NCBI GenBank assembly: GCA_911728455.2
Contig: OU452239.1
Coordinates: forward strand, 10,088,328-10,152,327
DNA length: 64,000 nt
Direction: 5' to 3'
DNA from: Marthasterias glacialis
Lineage: Eukaryota > Echinodermata > Asteroidea > Forcipulatida > Asteriidae
How positions within the stretch are numbered: the first letter of the stretch is position 1; every line of letters begins with the position of its first letter. The notes under the pieces are model-generated. The model saw only the letters and a list, made by a program, of their open reading frames with translations. It did no database searches and had not been told where the DNA came from. Positions 19,684 through 30,600 of this stretch are shown in pieces. A program made the position numbers and the translations under genes.

Positions 19684-20640
19684 TCAAGCTAACCCTTACC
19701 CTGGCCCTGACCATCCCTACCCTTATAACCTAGCCCTCATCCTTGTTTGAACATTCATGTAATCCATTGAGAGTTTGGTTTACAGCATAAGAGCTGTATA
19801 TACAGCTGTATGGTTTACCAGTGTATTGAAGGGGGGAATGGTTAGGGTAAGATAACCCTAACCCTAACCACCCATACCCTTACAACCTCGCCGTAGTCCT
19901 TGTTTGAATATTCATGTAATCAATAGGGAGTTGGATTTGTATGTGTATTAAGGGTAATGTAGGGTAAGATAACCCAAACCCTAACCATGTCTACCCTTAT
20001 ACCATAGCCCCCTAGTCATTGTTAGAACATTCTTGTAAACCATTGGGAGTTGGGTTTACAGGTGTATTTATGGTAATGGTTAGGGTTACATAATCCTAAC
20101 CCTACCCCTACCCCTAACCACCCCAACCCTAATATCATTATTTAGAGAGTTAGGTTTACATGTGTATTAATGGTTAGGGTTACATAATCCTAACCCTAAC
20201 CCTAACCACCCCAACCCTAATACCATTATTTTGAGAGTTAGGTTTACAAGTGTATTAATGGTAATGTTAGTGTTACATAATCCTAACCCTAACCCTAACC
20301 CTAACCACCCCAACCCTAATCATTATTTAGAGAGTTAGGTAATGGTTAGGGTTACATAACCCTAACCCTAACCCTAACCACCCCAACCCTAATACCATTA
20401 TTTAGAGAGTTAGGTTTACAAGTGTTTTTATGGTAATGGTTAAGGTTACATAATCCCAACCCTAACCCTACCCCTAACCACCCATGGCCCTTGTCCTTGT
20501 TAGAACATTCTTAAAATCCGTTGGGAGTTGGGTTTATAAGTGTAAGCTTAATGACAGTTGGGTTTAAAGTATATTTGAGTAAGGATCAAGTTCAAGATCC
20601 AGCCACCCCTAACCCTTATCCCTGAATCCCAACTCAAATC
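19684..20640. repeat. Telomere-like (TAACCC)n degenerate tandem array
   Basis: Short blocks of CCTAACCCTAACCCTAACC alternate with spacers such as ACCATTATTTAGAGAGTTAG and GTTTACAAGTGTATTAATGG, forming a higher-order unit of roughly 90-130 bases in about 8 turns. Within each unit a TTAGGG word on one side faces CCCTAA words on the other, so units can fold. This is interstitial telomere-like DNA, not a chromosome end. Confidence 0.8.
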
Positions 20641-20815
20641 TGAACCCAAACCTCAGAAAACAGTTAATTAGTGACTTTTCCCCCCTTTGGACTCGCAAAA
20701 TATAGAGCGAGTATCACAGTGCAAGGGTAAACCAAAATAATATTCTTTATCCCTGACGTAATTATTACACAACTGGAAACAATCTGGAAAGAAAACTGTG
20801 TGTAAATTTGTACGC

Positions 20816-21102
20816 CTGTAGCCGATTTCACGAAACTAAATACGCAACTGCGTAAGCCTACTTGTGCCATTTTTTATTGCATAAGTGGCCCAACTTACAC
20901 AATAAATGTTGTACAAGTGGACTTACGCAGTTGCGTAAAGTTTTGTGAAATCGACTGCAGGGCTCTATGTCACAAAGCACTAGGATTCATCTTAAAATGA
21001 GATGTCAGTATTTACCATAGTGATTTATTTCGTGACGTCACACCAATTAAGATTGAGTCGCACTTAAGATCAATCTTAGCTCCCTGTGAAATCGAGTCCC
21101 AT
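20816..21102. mobile_element. Two adjacent hairpin MITEs (…GATTTCAC ends)
   Basis: The first (20816-20960) runs CTGTAGCCGATTTCACGAAA… to …TTTTGTGAAATCGACTGCAG, with TACGCAACTGCGTAAG / CTTACGCAGTTGCGTAAA arms. The second (20961-21102) runs CTATGTCACAAAGCACTAGG… to …CCCTGTGAAATCGAGTCCC. They are distant relatives of the 4297 and 61466 copies. Confidence 0.65.
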
Positions 21103-21520
21103 TAAATAAAAAATGATAACGAAGAAATCAAACATACACCAAGACGATTCCAGAAAAAAGGGGTTCGCTTAAACAATTTGTTAATTTTATTTGGCCTTAA
21201 TGCTAGACTAGTAAAAGAATACATGCTGGTATAAAATTAATTAATCTGTACAATTATATTTACATACATGTATTTTCACCTTTTTTTTTTAAACCACGAG
21301 AAAGCCTTGTCAAAGTAAAAGAATAACGTCACGAAAAAAAACGTCATATACACCAAGGTAACAGTTGTTATGAGAAGCGGAATCTTGGTACATATCGCCA
21401 CTCGCACCATAAACCGACATCAGTCAGGAATCACAAAATCTAGAAAATCGGTCTGTGTACAAATTATTTATATACTCATTCCTGTTAACTTTTTCAGCAA
21501 GTTTCAGGACCTTTTTGGGC

Positions 21521-21745
21521 TTCCCGAAGTGATGTCACACCACTTTGTCCACAGAAATACATGCATGGTGCCAAACAAGCATAGTATGCCCTGTGCATTT
21601 TCACAAAGTGACGTATGTGTTGACCTTTTTATGTTAAGCGGTTTTCACGAAGCGACGTATTTCAATATGCGTTGTTTTTTCACACACAGCTCCACGTGCA
21701 CGTCTAGTTTTTATTTTTCTGTGTTTTCACAAAGTGGCATTTGTG
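21521..21745. repeat. Four spaced copies of a TCACAAAGTGACGTAT-like word
   Basis: Related words occur at about 21523-21540 (CCCGAAGTGATGTCACAC), 21598-21620 (TTTTCACAAAGTGACGTATG), 21641-21662 (GTTTTCACGAAGCGACGTAT) and 21723-21745 (GTTTTCACAAAGTGGCATTT). The core resembles a CRE/ATF half site, TGACGTA. Spacing is irregular, so it is not a simple tandem array. Confidence 0.5.
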
Positions 21746-22127
21746 TTTGGGGAATTAGAAACTCGTCAAAACAGTCGCGTGATTGAAAACACTTTGATAA
21801 TTCTGTCAGAATAACGAAGTCAGTTTTGTTTTGGTATTGAAAAAACATTTAAACAAATCCCAAAAAACAGTAAGCAGTCTCTGAAACTGCAGTTTGAAAA
21901 ACAGTTCAACTTCAACCACGTTCATGGTGCGATTGACGATATGTACACTGACTAGAGCGCTATTTAAACTGTCCTATGTTAATGAAGCAGTGTTGGTGCA
22001 TCGACTTGTGTACAAACCTACCTAAGAGCATGACATTTTGAAGAGCTGTTGAACGGCTCGTAAACAGTGCGTTACAGAATCTATAAATTGAATGCATAAC
22101 TCCAGTAATGTGCATACGTTTCCATGC

Positions 22128-22302
22128 GTAAAGCCCGGTTCATACTCCATGCGAAGCGCATTTGACATCACAAATGCGCGATGATCAATTCACTTAATAC
22201 AAAAACGTGTTGATTTTTTTTTGCAAAATTTGCTGCGAATGTAGGAGAGCGACATCAAATGCGCTTTGCGTTCGCATAAAGTATCAACCAGGCTTAACGC
22301 AA
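22128..22302. mobile_element. MITE-like palindrome with GGTTCATACTCCATGCGAA ends
   Basis: The left end (AGCCCGGTTCATACTCCATG) pairs with the right end (TTCGCATAAAGTATCAACCAGGCTT, reverse complemented). The same termini frame 40395-40545 (ACCATACTTCATGCAAAT… TTCGCATGAAGTATGAACCG). No coding content. Confidence 0.55.
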
Positions 22303-24269
22303 ACCCACACATGTAAAATATGTGCATCAGTTTCAGCCAGAATGAAGTTGTATAGCCTTTTTTTCGTAACCATGGCTTTGACTTCAGCTCCAGCTCAGGC
22401 TCCGTCCGCCTCTGTGAAGCCCCGTACCGAAAGCGCACATTTTCAAAAGAACTGACCGAACCTAAGCTGGAGTTGAAGTTTTGAAAAAGGGCCAACGAAA
22501 AAAACGTCACACACAAGCCTGAAATATGTCTGCGTCCAAGAGACTTAACAAATAATTTCTGAACGTGGAATCAACAGTTAGCGCTCTAGTCATTCTATAG
22601 CTCTCTGAGCGAAACACTTTCATCTCTTTATGCACTTCTTCGGTCAGCTTCCCAATTTTTGTTTCCCCTTTTCATTTCCATGGACCGCATTTAGCACTTA
22701 AAGCTGTAAGCAAAGCTGCTTAGCAAGGAAAATTGTGCAGGTTACCAGCCGAAATGTTACGTAAAATAAATTAGTCTTGACTGGTACCCTGCTTACTCTC
22801 TCTTAGCAAATTAATAATTATGTCAAGCAAGTTTATCTGCTTCGCAGCTTAATGAAATAGATCCCTTGCATATGACGTCAGGAGCTCAAACAGTGCCCTC
22901 AACGAGATCAAAATGAAGAACTCTCATCGGTTGCGTGGCGCTTACACGCGCGCAAGTTTCTGTTGTTTGACTTCAGCTATTGCGGCCATTGCAAGGGGAC
23001 TATTGTGCAAGTGGACAAAACAGATTTAGAACAAAATATTTACGCAATCACCCTTACAAATCTTGTCCAATACTCAGGAGGTATATTCCTGATTCTAGGT
23101 CCAGTTTTGATGAACTTTGAAGCAATTTCTTTGACATCTGTCAAGGTTTCCAAATCTTTTTAAATAGATTGTAAAAACACATCATAAGTTCATGCAGGTT
23201 TGAAGCCTGGAACAAAAGGAGAAAGAAAAAAAAAAAAAAAAAAACAACAACGACAAAAACAAAAACACACCCAAAAACATAAATTAAAAAATATAAAATT
23301 CCCCATCCCCGCCACCATAAAAAAAGCTACTTGCAGCAATACATTTTACAATTTTAACAAACAAACAACAAACTTAGAATTCTGGACCAATCTGCATTTT
23401 TGAGCCATGGGAATTCTCCAACACTCGAAGTGAGTTTCAATTAAAAACAAGACCAAAACCCCCAGACATACGGTTAGAAGAAACACGGTGTATGCTGTGC
23501 TTCGTCTTTGACCAGCGTGAAGGCCATGTTACACTGAGCAGTGAATACAGGCAACCATGTCCTTGTAATCGATCTTACATCTGAGCCGGCGCACTCTGAA
23601 AGAACACAAACGAAGGTTGCTCATGGGGCCATCCTAGGGGCCTCGCGTACGCGCTCCAATTGTTTGACCTCAAAGATGGTGACAGGACGACATGAGTGCA
23701 TAAGGTCCGTCTCCACGAAGAACACAAAGCCTGAAACATTTAAACGTTCACACAATTTAACTTTGAGGTAGCAGAAATGCTGCTGTGCTGTTGTTCATTT
23801 AGCACACGGTTGAATGTCACCGACAATTGCCTGTACAAATTTGCCTCGCATAACGAGGCCTGTACAAAAAAATGCTGAGCTAGTTTTCACCGATTCTCCA
23901 GTTTTGCAAACTCAGGTGCTGACACGCTTTTCTGTCTGGACTAAAACTCCTGAAGACAACTGTCACCAACTTCACAAAATCGGGATTCTGAAGTCATCAA
24001 TGAATGAATTTGCAGGTGAACTGAGCTAGTTTCAAAGACTTTGCAGAGGGACTTTATGCATAGCTCATACCTTCAGGGTTTTTTCCCCTCCAGTTTTTCT
24101 TCTCACGGGTACTGATCTGTGTTTTTGGTCTGAACTTAACTCTCGCAGAAATCTGTTGACAACTGTACAAAATAGAGCTATGGAATTCATCACTGAACAA
24201 CAGACTGAGCAAGTCTTATTCCCATTTCAAGTGTGCAATCTTGGTTCCTTCACACTTTAAAGCAATGTA

Positions 24270-24615
24270 CGTGGGAACCCAATGTCCCAAACAGGGAGCC
24301 TTAAGTTCCCAAACAGGGAACCCAACATTCCCAAACAGGGAACCCAACATTCCCAAAAAGGGAACCCAACGTCCCAAACACGGAACCTAAAGTTCCCAAA
24401 CAGGGAACCCAACATTCCCAAACAGGGAACTTAACGTCCCAAATACGAAACCTAAAGTTCCCAAACAGGGAACCCAACATTCCCAAACAAGGAACCCAAC
24501 ATTCCCAAACAGGGAACCCAACATTCCCAAACAGGGAACCCAACATTCCCAAACAGGGAGCCCAACATTCCCAAACAGGGAACCCAACATTCCCAAACAG
24601 GGAACCCTAAAAGCT
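24270..24615. repeat. 22-bp minisatellite just 3' of the POU2 stop
   Basis: About 15 units of CCCAAACAGGGAACCCAACA plus TT, with variant units CCCAAACACGGAACCTAAAG. It is separated from the POU2 stop by a 17-base G run (24666-24682). The frames it opens on the minus strand (…GNVGFPVWECW…) are repeat artefacts. Confidence 0.9.
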
Positions 24616-24695
24616 CTCAAACAGGTTGAATAAGACTTGCATCGTCTATTTGAGGGTGTAATCTCGGGGGGGGGGGGGGGGGTGGGTGGGGCAAT

Positions 24696-27600
24696 TTATT
24701 TATTTCCTATTAAACTGGGCTCGATGGTTGACATGGTTGAGGCAGGGGTGGTCGAGGTATCATGACTAGCCACGGTCATCGTTACTACCTCCATGGGCAG
24801 TGTGTTGGCTGTAGTGTTTATCGACAGATTGGTGGGCTGGGTGCCGTTTGAGCCGATGGACACCGGCACGGAGGTCACCTGGGTAGGTTGGCTCAGATGG
24901 ATGGTCTTGGGGACGAGTGAGGTAGGCACGGAAACCGCGTTGACAGCGTCCGTGATGGCGCTGTTGACCGTGGTGGTGTTGTTCATGACCTTGAAGTTAT
25001 TCAACGGGTTGTTGTTGTTGGCGACGGCCTGTGCGACGCTCGTGATGATCCCGGCAGCATTCATGGTCAACCCGCCAGAGCTCACCACCCCGGTCACGTT
25101 GGACGTTGTGATGGGCAGCCCGATACTGTTGTTGGAATTCAACTGCGAGTGCGAGACGGAGGTAGGGCTCATAAGCGGGCCGGACCCGTTGTAGCCAAGA
25201 CTCGCAAGGTTTATTGACGGAGGGTTAATACGTTTCTCCTTCTGACGGCGATTGCAGAACCAGACTCGTACGACCTCCTTCTCCATACCCAGGGTCTCCG
25301 ATAGCATCATGATCTCCTCCGAGGTGGGCTTGGGATTGTGGATGAAGGCGCGTTCTAGCGACACCCGGATGTTGGTCTCGATGCTCGTGCGTTTCTTCCG
25401 GCGTCTTCCGAGGGAGTCTGGGGAGTCCAAGCCGGTGCCTCCAAGTAGGGACGGATTGGAGATGGTCGAGTCGGCATCGTCCAGCCACTTCTGAAGCAAC
25501 GGCTTCAGCTTGCACATGTTCTTGAAGCTGAGATTAAGGGCCTCGAAGCGCGAGATGGTCGTCTGGCTGAAGTCGTTCCCATACAGCTTTCCCATGGCTA
25601 ATCCAACATCACCCTGCAGCATACGAACAAACCAACCCAATCAATAATAAAAAATATTGGAACAGTCTGTGTAAGCAGGGGCCAATTTCATAAAGCCTGT
25701 CTTTAGCAAGTATTTTCTGCTTATGAAACGGCCCTCGGTACAATCCTGCTTACCATGAACAAAGCAAAAGGCACTCTTATACTTGCTGGCAGTTCTTGTA
25801 AGCAGGGGCCAATTTCACAAACCTGTAAGCCGATTTCTTAAAGCCTGTAAGCAGACTTTTTTTCTCGCTTATGGAGCGACCCTGGGCATAGTTTTTATTT
25901 CATAACCACTGTAAGCAACGCAAAAGGCATGCTATCTCACCTGTCTCCTTGTTCGCAAAATGAGTGGCACAAACCCGTTAAGACGCCAAATCTTCTTAAG
26001 AGTTTAACATTTTCCAGTGAGCAGACCAACACTCCGAAACCATTCAACCATGCATGGGTTATGTGTGGTGGCACAACTGTGTTCACAACTACCCATGTAC
26101 ATAGTGTGTAGTGTGTAGCATTCACCATATATCACAGGCCTGATACTTCATGGGGGCAACAGAGGCAATTGCCCTCAGGCCCCTGGTCACTGCCTTGGTG
26201 CCCATGAAAAGTTCCCACAGGAATGTACAATTTCCTCAAAGAGGTGCCCTTTGTCAAGAAGAAAATGCCTTGGTGCCCTTGCCCTTTCAAGAACGAAGCA
26301 TACAGGCCTGTTGCAGGCTGACCTAGTACATCTATCCTTCAAAACCAGTGGATGAGATTGAATGGTCCAGAAGTAGGAGGGTTAAGCACAAAAAAATTGC
26401 TCTACGGAGGTAAAACAGCTTTACAAAATGGGGCCCAGCATCCTCACCTGTGTGAAGCCGAGCTTTATCCGTCGCTGTTTGAACGTTCTGGCAAACTGTT
26501 CCAGCTCCTCTAGGTCTGTGGATTCCTCTGCCTGCTGTATGGCCGATGTTTTATGGGCGTGTGCAATCTGCAGCTGCTGCTGAGCGGTGATTGTGGGTGT
26601 GGCTGCCACAATGGTCGCTCCTGCCTGAATTTAAGAAAAAAAAACATTGGTTCATTATCGACGCAAATCGCTGTATCTTTTTGGGATATTACCTTGGTTT
26701 TTACCCTATACACCGATGTGTGATAAGCACTGTATACACTGTGATTCAAATACATGCTACTCAGGAGGTGGGGGGGGGGGTAAATAGTCCCATAAATAGT
26801 GCCAATACTCTGGTCTTCATAAGAATTGCGGAAGTCCAGGGTAGTGGCACTATTTATGGAGCTAGGGAAAAAACTGAAATCAGCAAAAAGAAATTTTAAA
26901 ACTGGCCAGTAAAAACCCAATCTCAACTCTCCACTCTTCTTCCTCCCCCACTTCAATCGTCATACCTGTGTACTTGCTATAGTAGCCAGCGTCACTGCAG
27001 GCTGCTGTACTGTGTGGGTACCGACCAACGTTGGATTCTGGAGCAAGTTGTGCTGCCCTTGTACCTGTGAGGATATTGAACGAGACTGTTTAACGAATTT
27101 TTTTAACAACTTCTCCTAAGAGAAAACTCAAACAACTCGACTCCTTGTGAAATTTGCGCACTTCACCTCACGTGATGGATACCCCCTCCCCCCAAAAAAT
27201 GGTATCCGTCACTTAAGTGGTAACCAATCCATGGCTAAAGCATCCAGAGTCCGTTGAGGACACTGACAAATTTGTTTACAGAACTCTGCTTCAAGTAACT
27301 GCGCCTCTAGTTCCTCGTCCCCATCCCTATTTTTCTGGAAAAATTTTGCTTGGATGAAATAAGCGATCAGCTAAAAAGAAAAAAAAAAAGGACAGTTTTT
27401 TTTTCCCCAAAATTTTATGATGCTTGGGGAAATTAAAAAACAAAAGTTATATAAAAAATTGCCATGGCAAGAAAGGGTGATTATTGGGATTGCATGTTTG
27501 GAGTGCAACACACAACACTGCTATAAATGCTTGAAAAATGTAATTTACACAACAACAAAAAAAAAAAATTCAGTTTGGTACAATGCATTGAGACGGGTCA

Positions 27601-30600
27601 TCTTTTTGTCTATTTTGTTTATCGTACATAAAAACTGAGGCATCCGACCGCCGAATAAATGCATAGATTTAAGGACAAAGCAAACCGCCCCCGCATTTTA
27701 AACTGACGCCATCCTGTCCATGACCAGGTGATCAAAACCCCCCATGGACAGCGTTCAGTAGCTGAGGCCAGGCAACGACCGATGAGGCACCTGTTTTTGA
27801 CTCCAGTGAGGGCGCTGTGTAAGTGTGTAGAGTCATATCAGGGAACGATTTCATCCAACAATTTTTATGATGCAAAATATTTAGATTGAACACATTTAGT
27901 ACTATTTTTTTAGTAACAACTGAATACATATGGTGTAGCTTTTTTACTGTGCCGTACAAGAGAAATGGTTCACTGCATATTCAAGCTTAATAAGTGGTCT
28001 ATTAAGTACTGACACACCAACTACGATGACAACACAACTACCCCCATCCCCCAACTCCCCAAGCCTTACCCTATGTTTACAAGACAACCATTATAATACA
28101 TGGATTTAGCATGATGGACACTTCACAGGATGATTGACAAGAACATTCAAATGCTTGCCGTACATCTCATGCTGAACGTTGAACACTTCATGCGGATGCC
28201 ACTCGATACTCCGAAGGTTCAATAGTTCGAAAGGTTTATTAATCCAAAAAGAAGAGTAAAAGAAAGTTTATTAAATATTGAACGTTCGGACTGTTTAACC
28301 TTTGGACTAATAAACCTTTGGACTATCGAACCTTTGGACTATCTAGTGGACCCCCATCATGCAGGGTTAGAACTATCGTAAATCTGTTTTTATTTTTTTT
28401 TTTTAAGAAAACAGACATGATGAGGAATGTGTGAATAAATCCAAATGTTGCAAGTTATCAAGCAAATATTTCTTGCCTGCCACTGATGTCTGATGGAAAG
28501 TAAATTAAATTGCCCAATACCAAGTGTTCTTAAAGTCCTCCAGAAACAGCCAATACAAAGCACTTGTCTTGAGTGGGATTTGAACCCACAACCGTTGCAG
28601 ATTTCTTAACCTCTGGTGACAAAAGGCTGGTTTTAATCCTACTGCGTACATGTACCCAAAACATAACAAAAATGGAATGACTTTTTCTAGAGAAAACTTT
28701 TTAAAGAGTTTGTAATCCAGCTTATGCCAATTTTTCTTGTTGCATTTTTTTTGCCACGATATCAAATAAACCACTTAAAGTGTAAATTAATGCATCATTT
28801 TAAGAAAGGCTCACCAATTCCTGTGAAAGTATAAAACCAAATGGAGTTCAACCAGAGCAAAATGGGCTGCACTAACAATTTACATTTGAGTCCAAGACAC
28901 ATTGGCGAGAAAATGTTTAGTTCAAAGACTGAACTGAAGATGAAATTGCCGTGCTCAAGTGTAAAAAATGTTGAAATTCTGAAAAAACAAACCACTTTCA
29001 ACTCAACATGCTTTATTTAAAAACTGCAGAAAGTTTGTATCTGGCTACAACTATCTCGGATGGACACATAAAACCAATGATGCGGAGATACAATGTTTTT
29101 TTGTTTGTTTGCGCGGAGCCTCTTTCATGCGAGATACTGTGCAGCATTATAACAAAACTGAGATACAACTTTTTTTTTCACTAGTGCGACAAAAATGTAC
29201 AGTGGGCGGAGAGGTGGGGTACAAAAACAGCTCAGCGTGGGGAGGGGGGAGGATGGATAGGATAGAGGGAAAGGGATTGAGTGGGGGACACAGATAGTTC
29301 CCACTCATCACAGAAGTCCATTAAACTTTTTGCACATTTCTCTCGTTCTATGTTCCAACATCCCTATGTTCTGACACCCCTATGTTCCGACATCCCTGTG
29401 TCGCGACATCCCTATGTTCCGAGACACCCATGTTCCAACACCCCTACAAATGTTTGTTCCTAATCCTAACCCGAAACCCTCATCCTAATGGTAGATCAGG
29501 AGGGGTTTGGGACCATAGGGGTGTGGGACCATAGGGGTGTTGCACCTTAGGGGTGTCGTACCATAGGGGTGTTGCACCTTAGGGGTGTCGTACCATAGGG
29601 GTGTTGCACCTTAGGGGTGTCAGGCTGTAGGGTTGTCGGACCATAGGGGTGTGGGACCATAGGGGTGTGGGACCATAGGGGTGTCGTACCATAGGGGTGT
29701 GGGATCATAGGGGTGTCGTACCATAGGGGTGTGGGACCATAGGGGTGTGGGACCATAGGGGTGTCGCACCATAGGGGTGTGGGACCATAGGGGTGTCGTA
29801 CCACAGGGGTGTCGGACCACAGGGGTGTCGGACCACAGGGGTGTCGGACCACAGGGGTGTTGCACCTTAGGGGTGTCGGGCTGTAGGGTTGTCGGACCAT
29901 AGGGGTGTAGGACCATAGGGGTGTGGGACCATAGGGGTGTGGGACCATAGGGGTGTGGGACCATAGGGGTGTCGCACCATAGGGGTGTCGCACCATAGGG
30001 GTGTCTGTCTGTAGGGTTGTTGGGGGACCTTAGGGTTATCGGCACAAGGTGAAGTCACCGTTAAGACATACAGTCAAAATGGGGTGAGATCTGCATCAAT
30101 GGTGCTTGAAAGGAACGACTATGCAGGTGTTGTGGGGTTGGTTAAAATGATAAAGCGTTAATAATGACTTCAGGCCAGGTAACATTTCACGCAAACACTA
30201 ACGAGGAAGCAGTCATCGACGTCAATTTATGAGGCGTAAAAACTTATGCTAATGGACTGAGTAAGTCTCGTGCGTATTCGAACATAAGGGTCCCTTATAG
30301 CGCGTGATCTTGTTTCTTTCACACGTTAAAGCAATGTGCGGGGTACCAGCTGTTCCCAAAAATGTTTGAATACGCGCAAGACTTGCGCAGTCAATTGCCA
30401 ATGTCAACATCTGCTCCACATTTGTGTTTCGTGTGAAGTGTTGGGATTTGATCAAACTGGCTGATGTGATATACCTGTTGCAACATGCTAGGTTGTTGTG
30501 GTAAGAGGCCCGGCTGCTGGGTGGCCTGCTGCTGGAGGAAAAACTGCTGCTGCATGTTTGGCGCCACCTACACGGGATGATACACCAAGTTCACGATGCC

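Larger units (their letters stand above)
21103..24695 (-). other. Probable 3' UTR and downstream flank of the POU2 gene
   Basis: This AT-rich stretch follows the POU2 stop on the minus strand. A candidate AATAAA on that strand is at 21186-21191, near the far end, which would make a UTR of about 3.5 kb; long 3' UTRs are usual for Oct-1-type genes. It contains a 22-bp array next to the stop (24270-24615), MITE fragments (22128-22302 and about 22690-22866) and a poly-A tract at 23228. No convincing coding frame was seen. Confidence 0.4.
25419..26530 (-). other. DNA-binding block: POU-specific domain and homeodomain across exons 11-12
   Basis: Exon 11 (26624-26448) ends LKLG-type helix 2 as …RRIKLGFTQ and exon 12 starts [12 protein letters not shown], splitting the POU-specific domain at the phase-0 position known from other POU2 genes. 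Residues expected to contact the octamer are present: Gln and Thr of [10 protein letters not shown] in the specific domain, and Val-Cys-Gln of [10 protein letters not shown] in the homeodomain. The linker ([20 protein letters not shown]) is about as long as in vertebrate Oct-1 and rich in Ser/Gly. The domain extends about 200 bases lower than the start given, into exon 12. Confidence 0.9.
27070..30470. other. POU2 intron 9: no gene, tandem repeats and fragments
   Basis: AT-rich intron. It holds a tRNA-like B-box fragment (TGGGATTTGAACCCACAACC, 28571-28590). At 28204-28345 there are direct and inverted AACCTTTGGACTAT words. The 16-bp minisatellite of 29347-30040 also lies here. No conserved frame was seen. 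Confidence 0.6.

Noticed and set aside
19684..20640. True chromosome end
   Set aside because: Genes and unique DNA continue on both sides, and the motif is interrupted by spacers.
21370..21786. 138-codon open frame on the plus strand
   Set aside because: Antisense to the presumed POU2 3' UTR, includes the repeated TTTTCACAAAG words, no family resemblance.
24301..24620. Minus-strand frames with repeated GNVGFPVWECW
   Set aside because: Translation of the 22-bp array downstream of the POU2 stop.
29547..30058. Up to 149-codon minus-strand frame rich in HPYGPTPLW
   Set aside because: Product of the 16-bp minisatellite; the composition follows the repeat, not a protein family.
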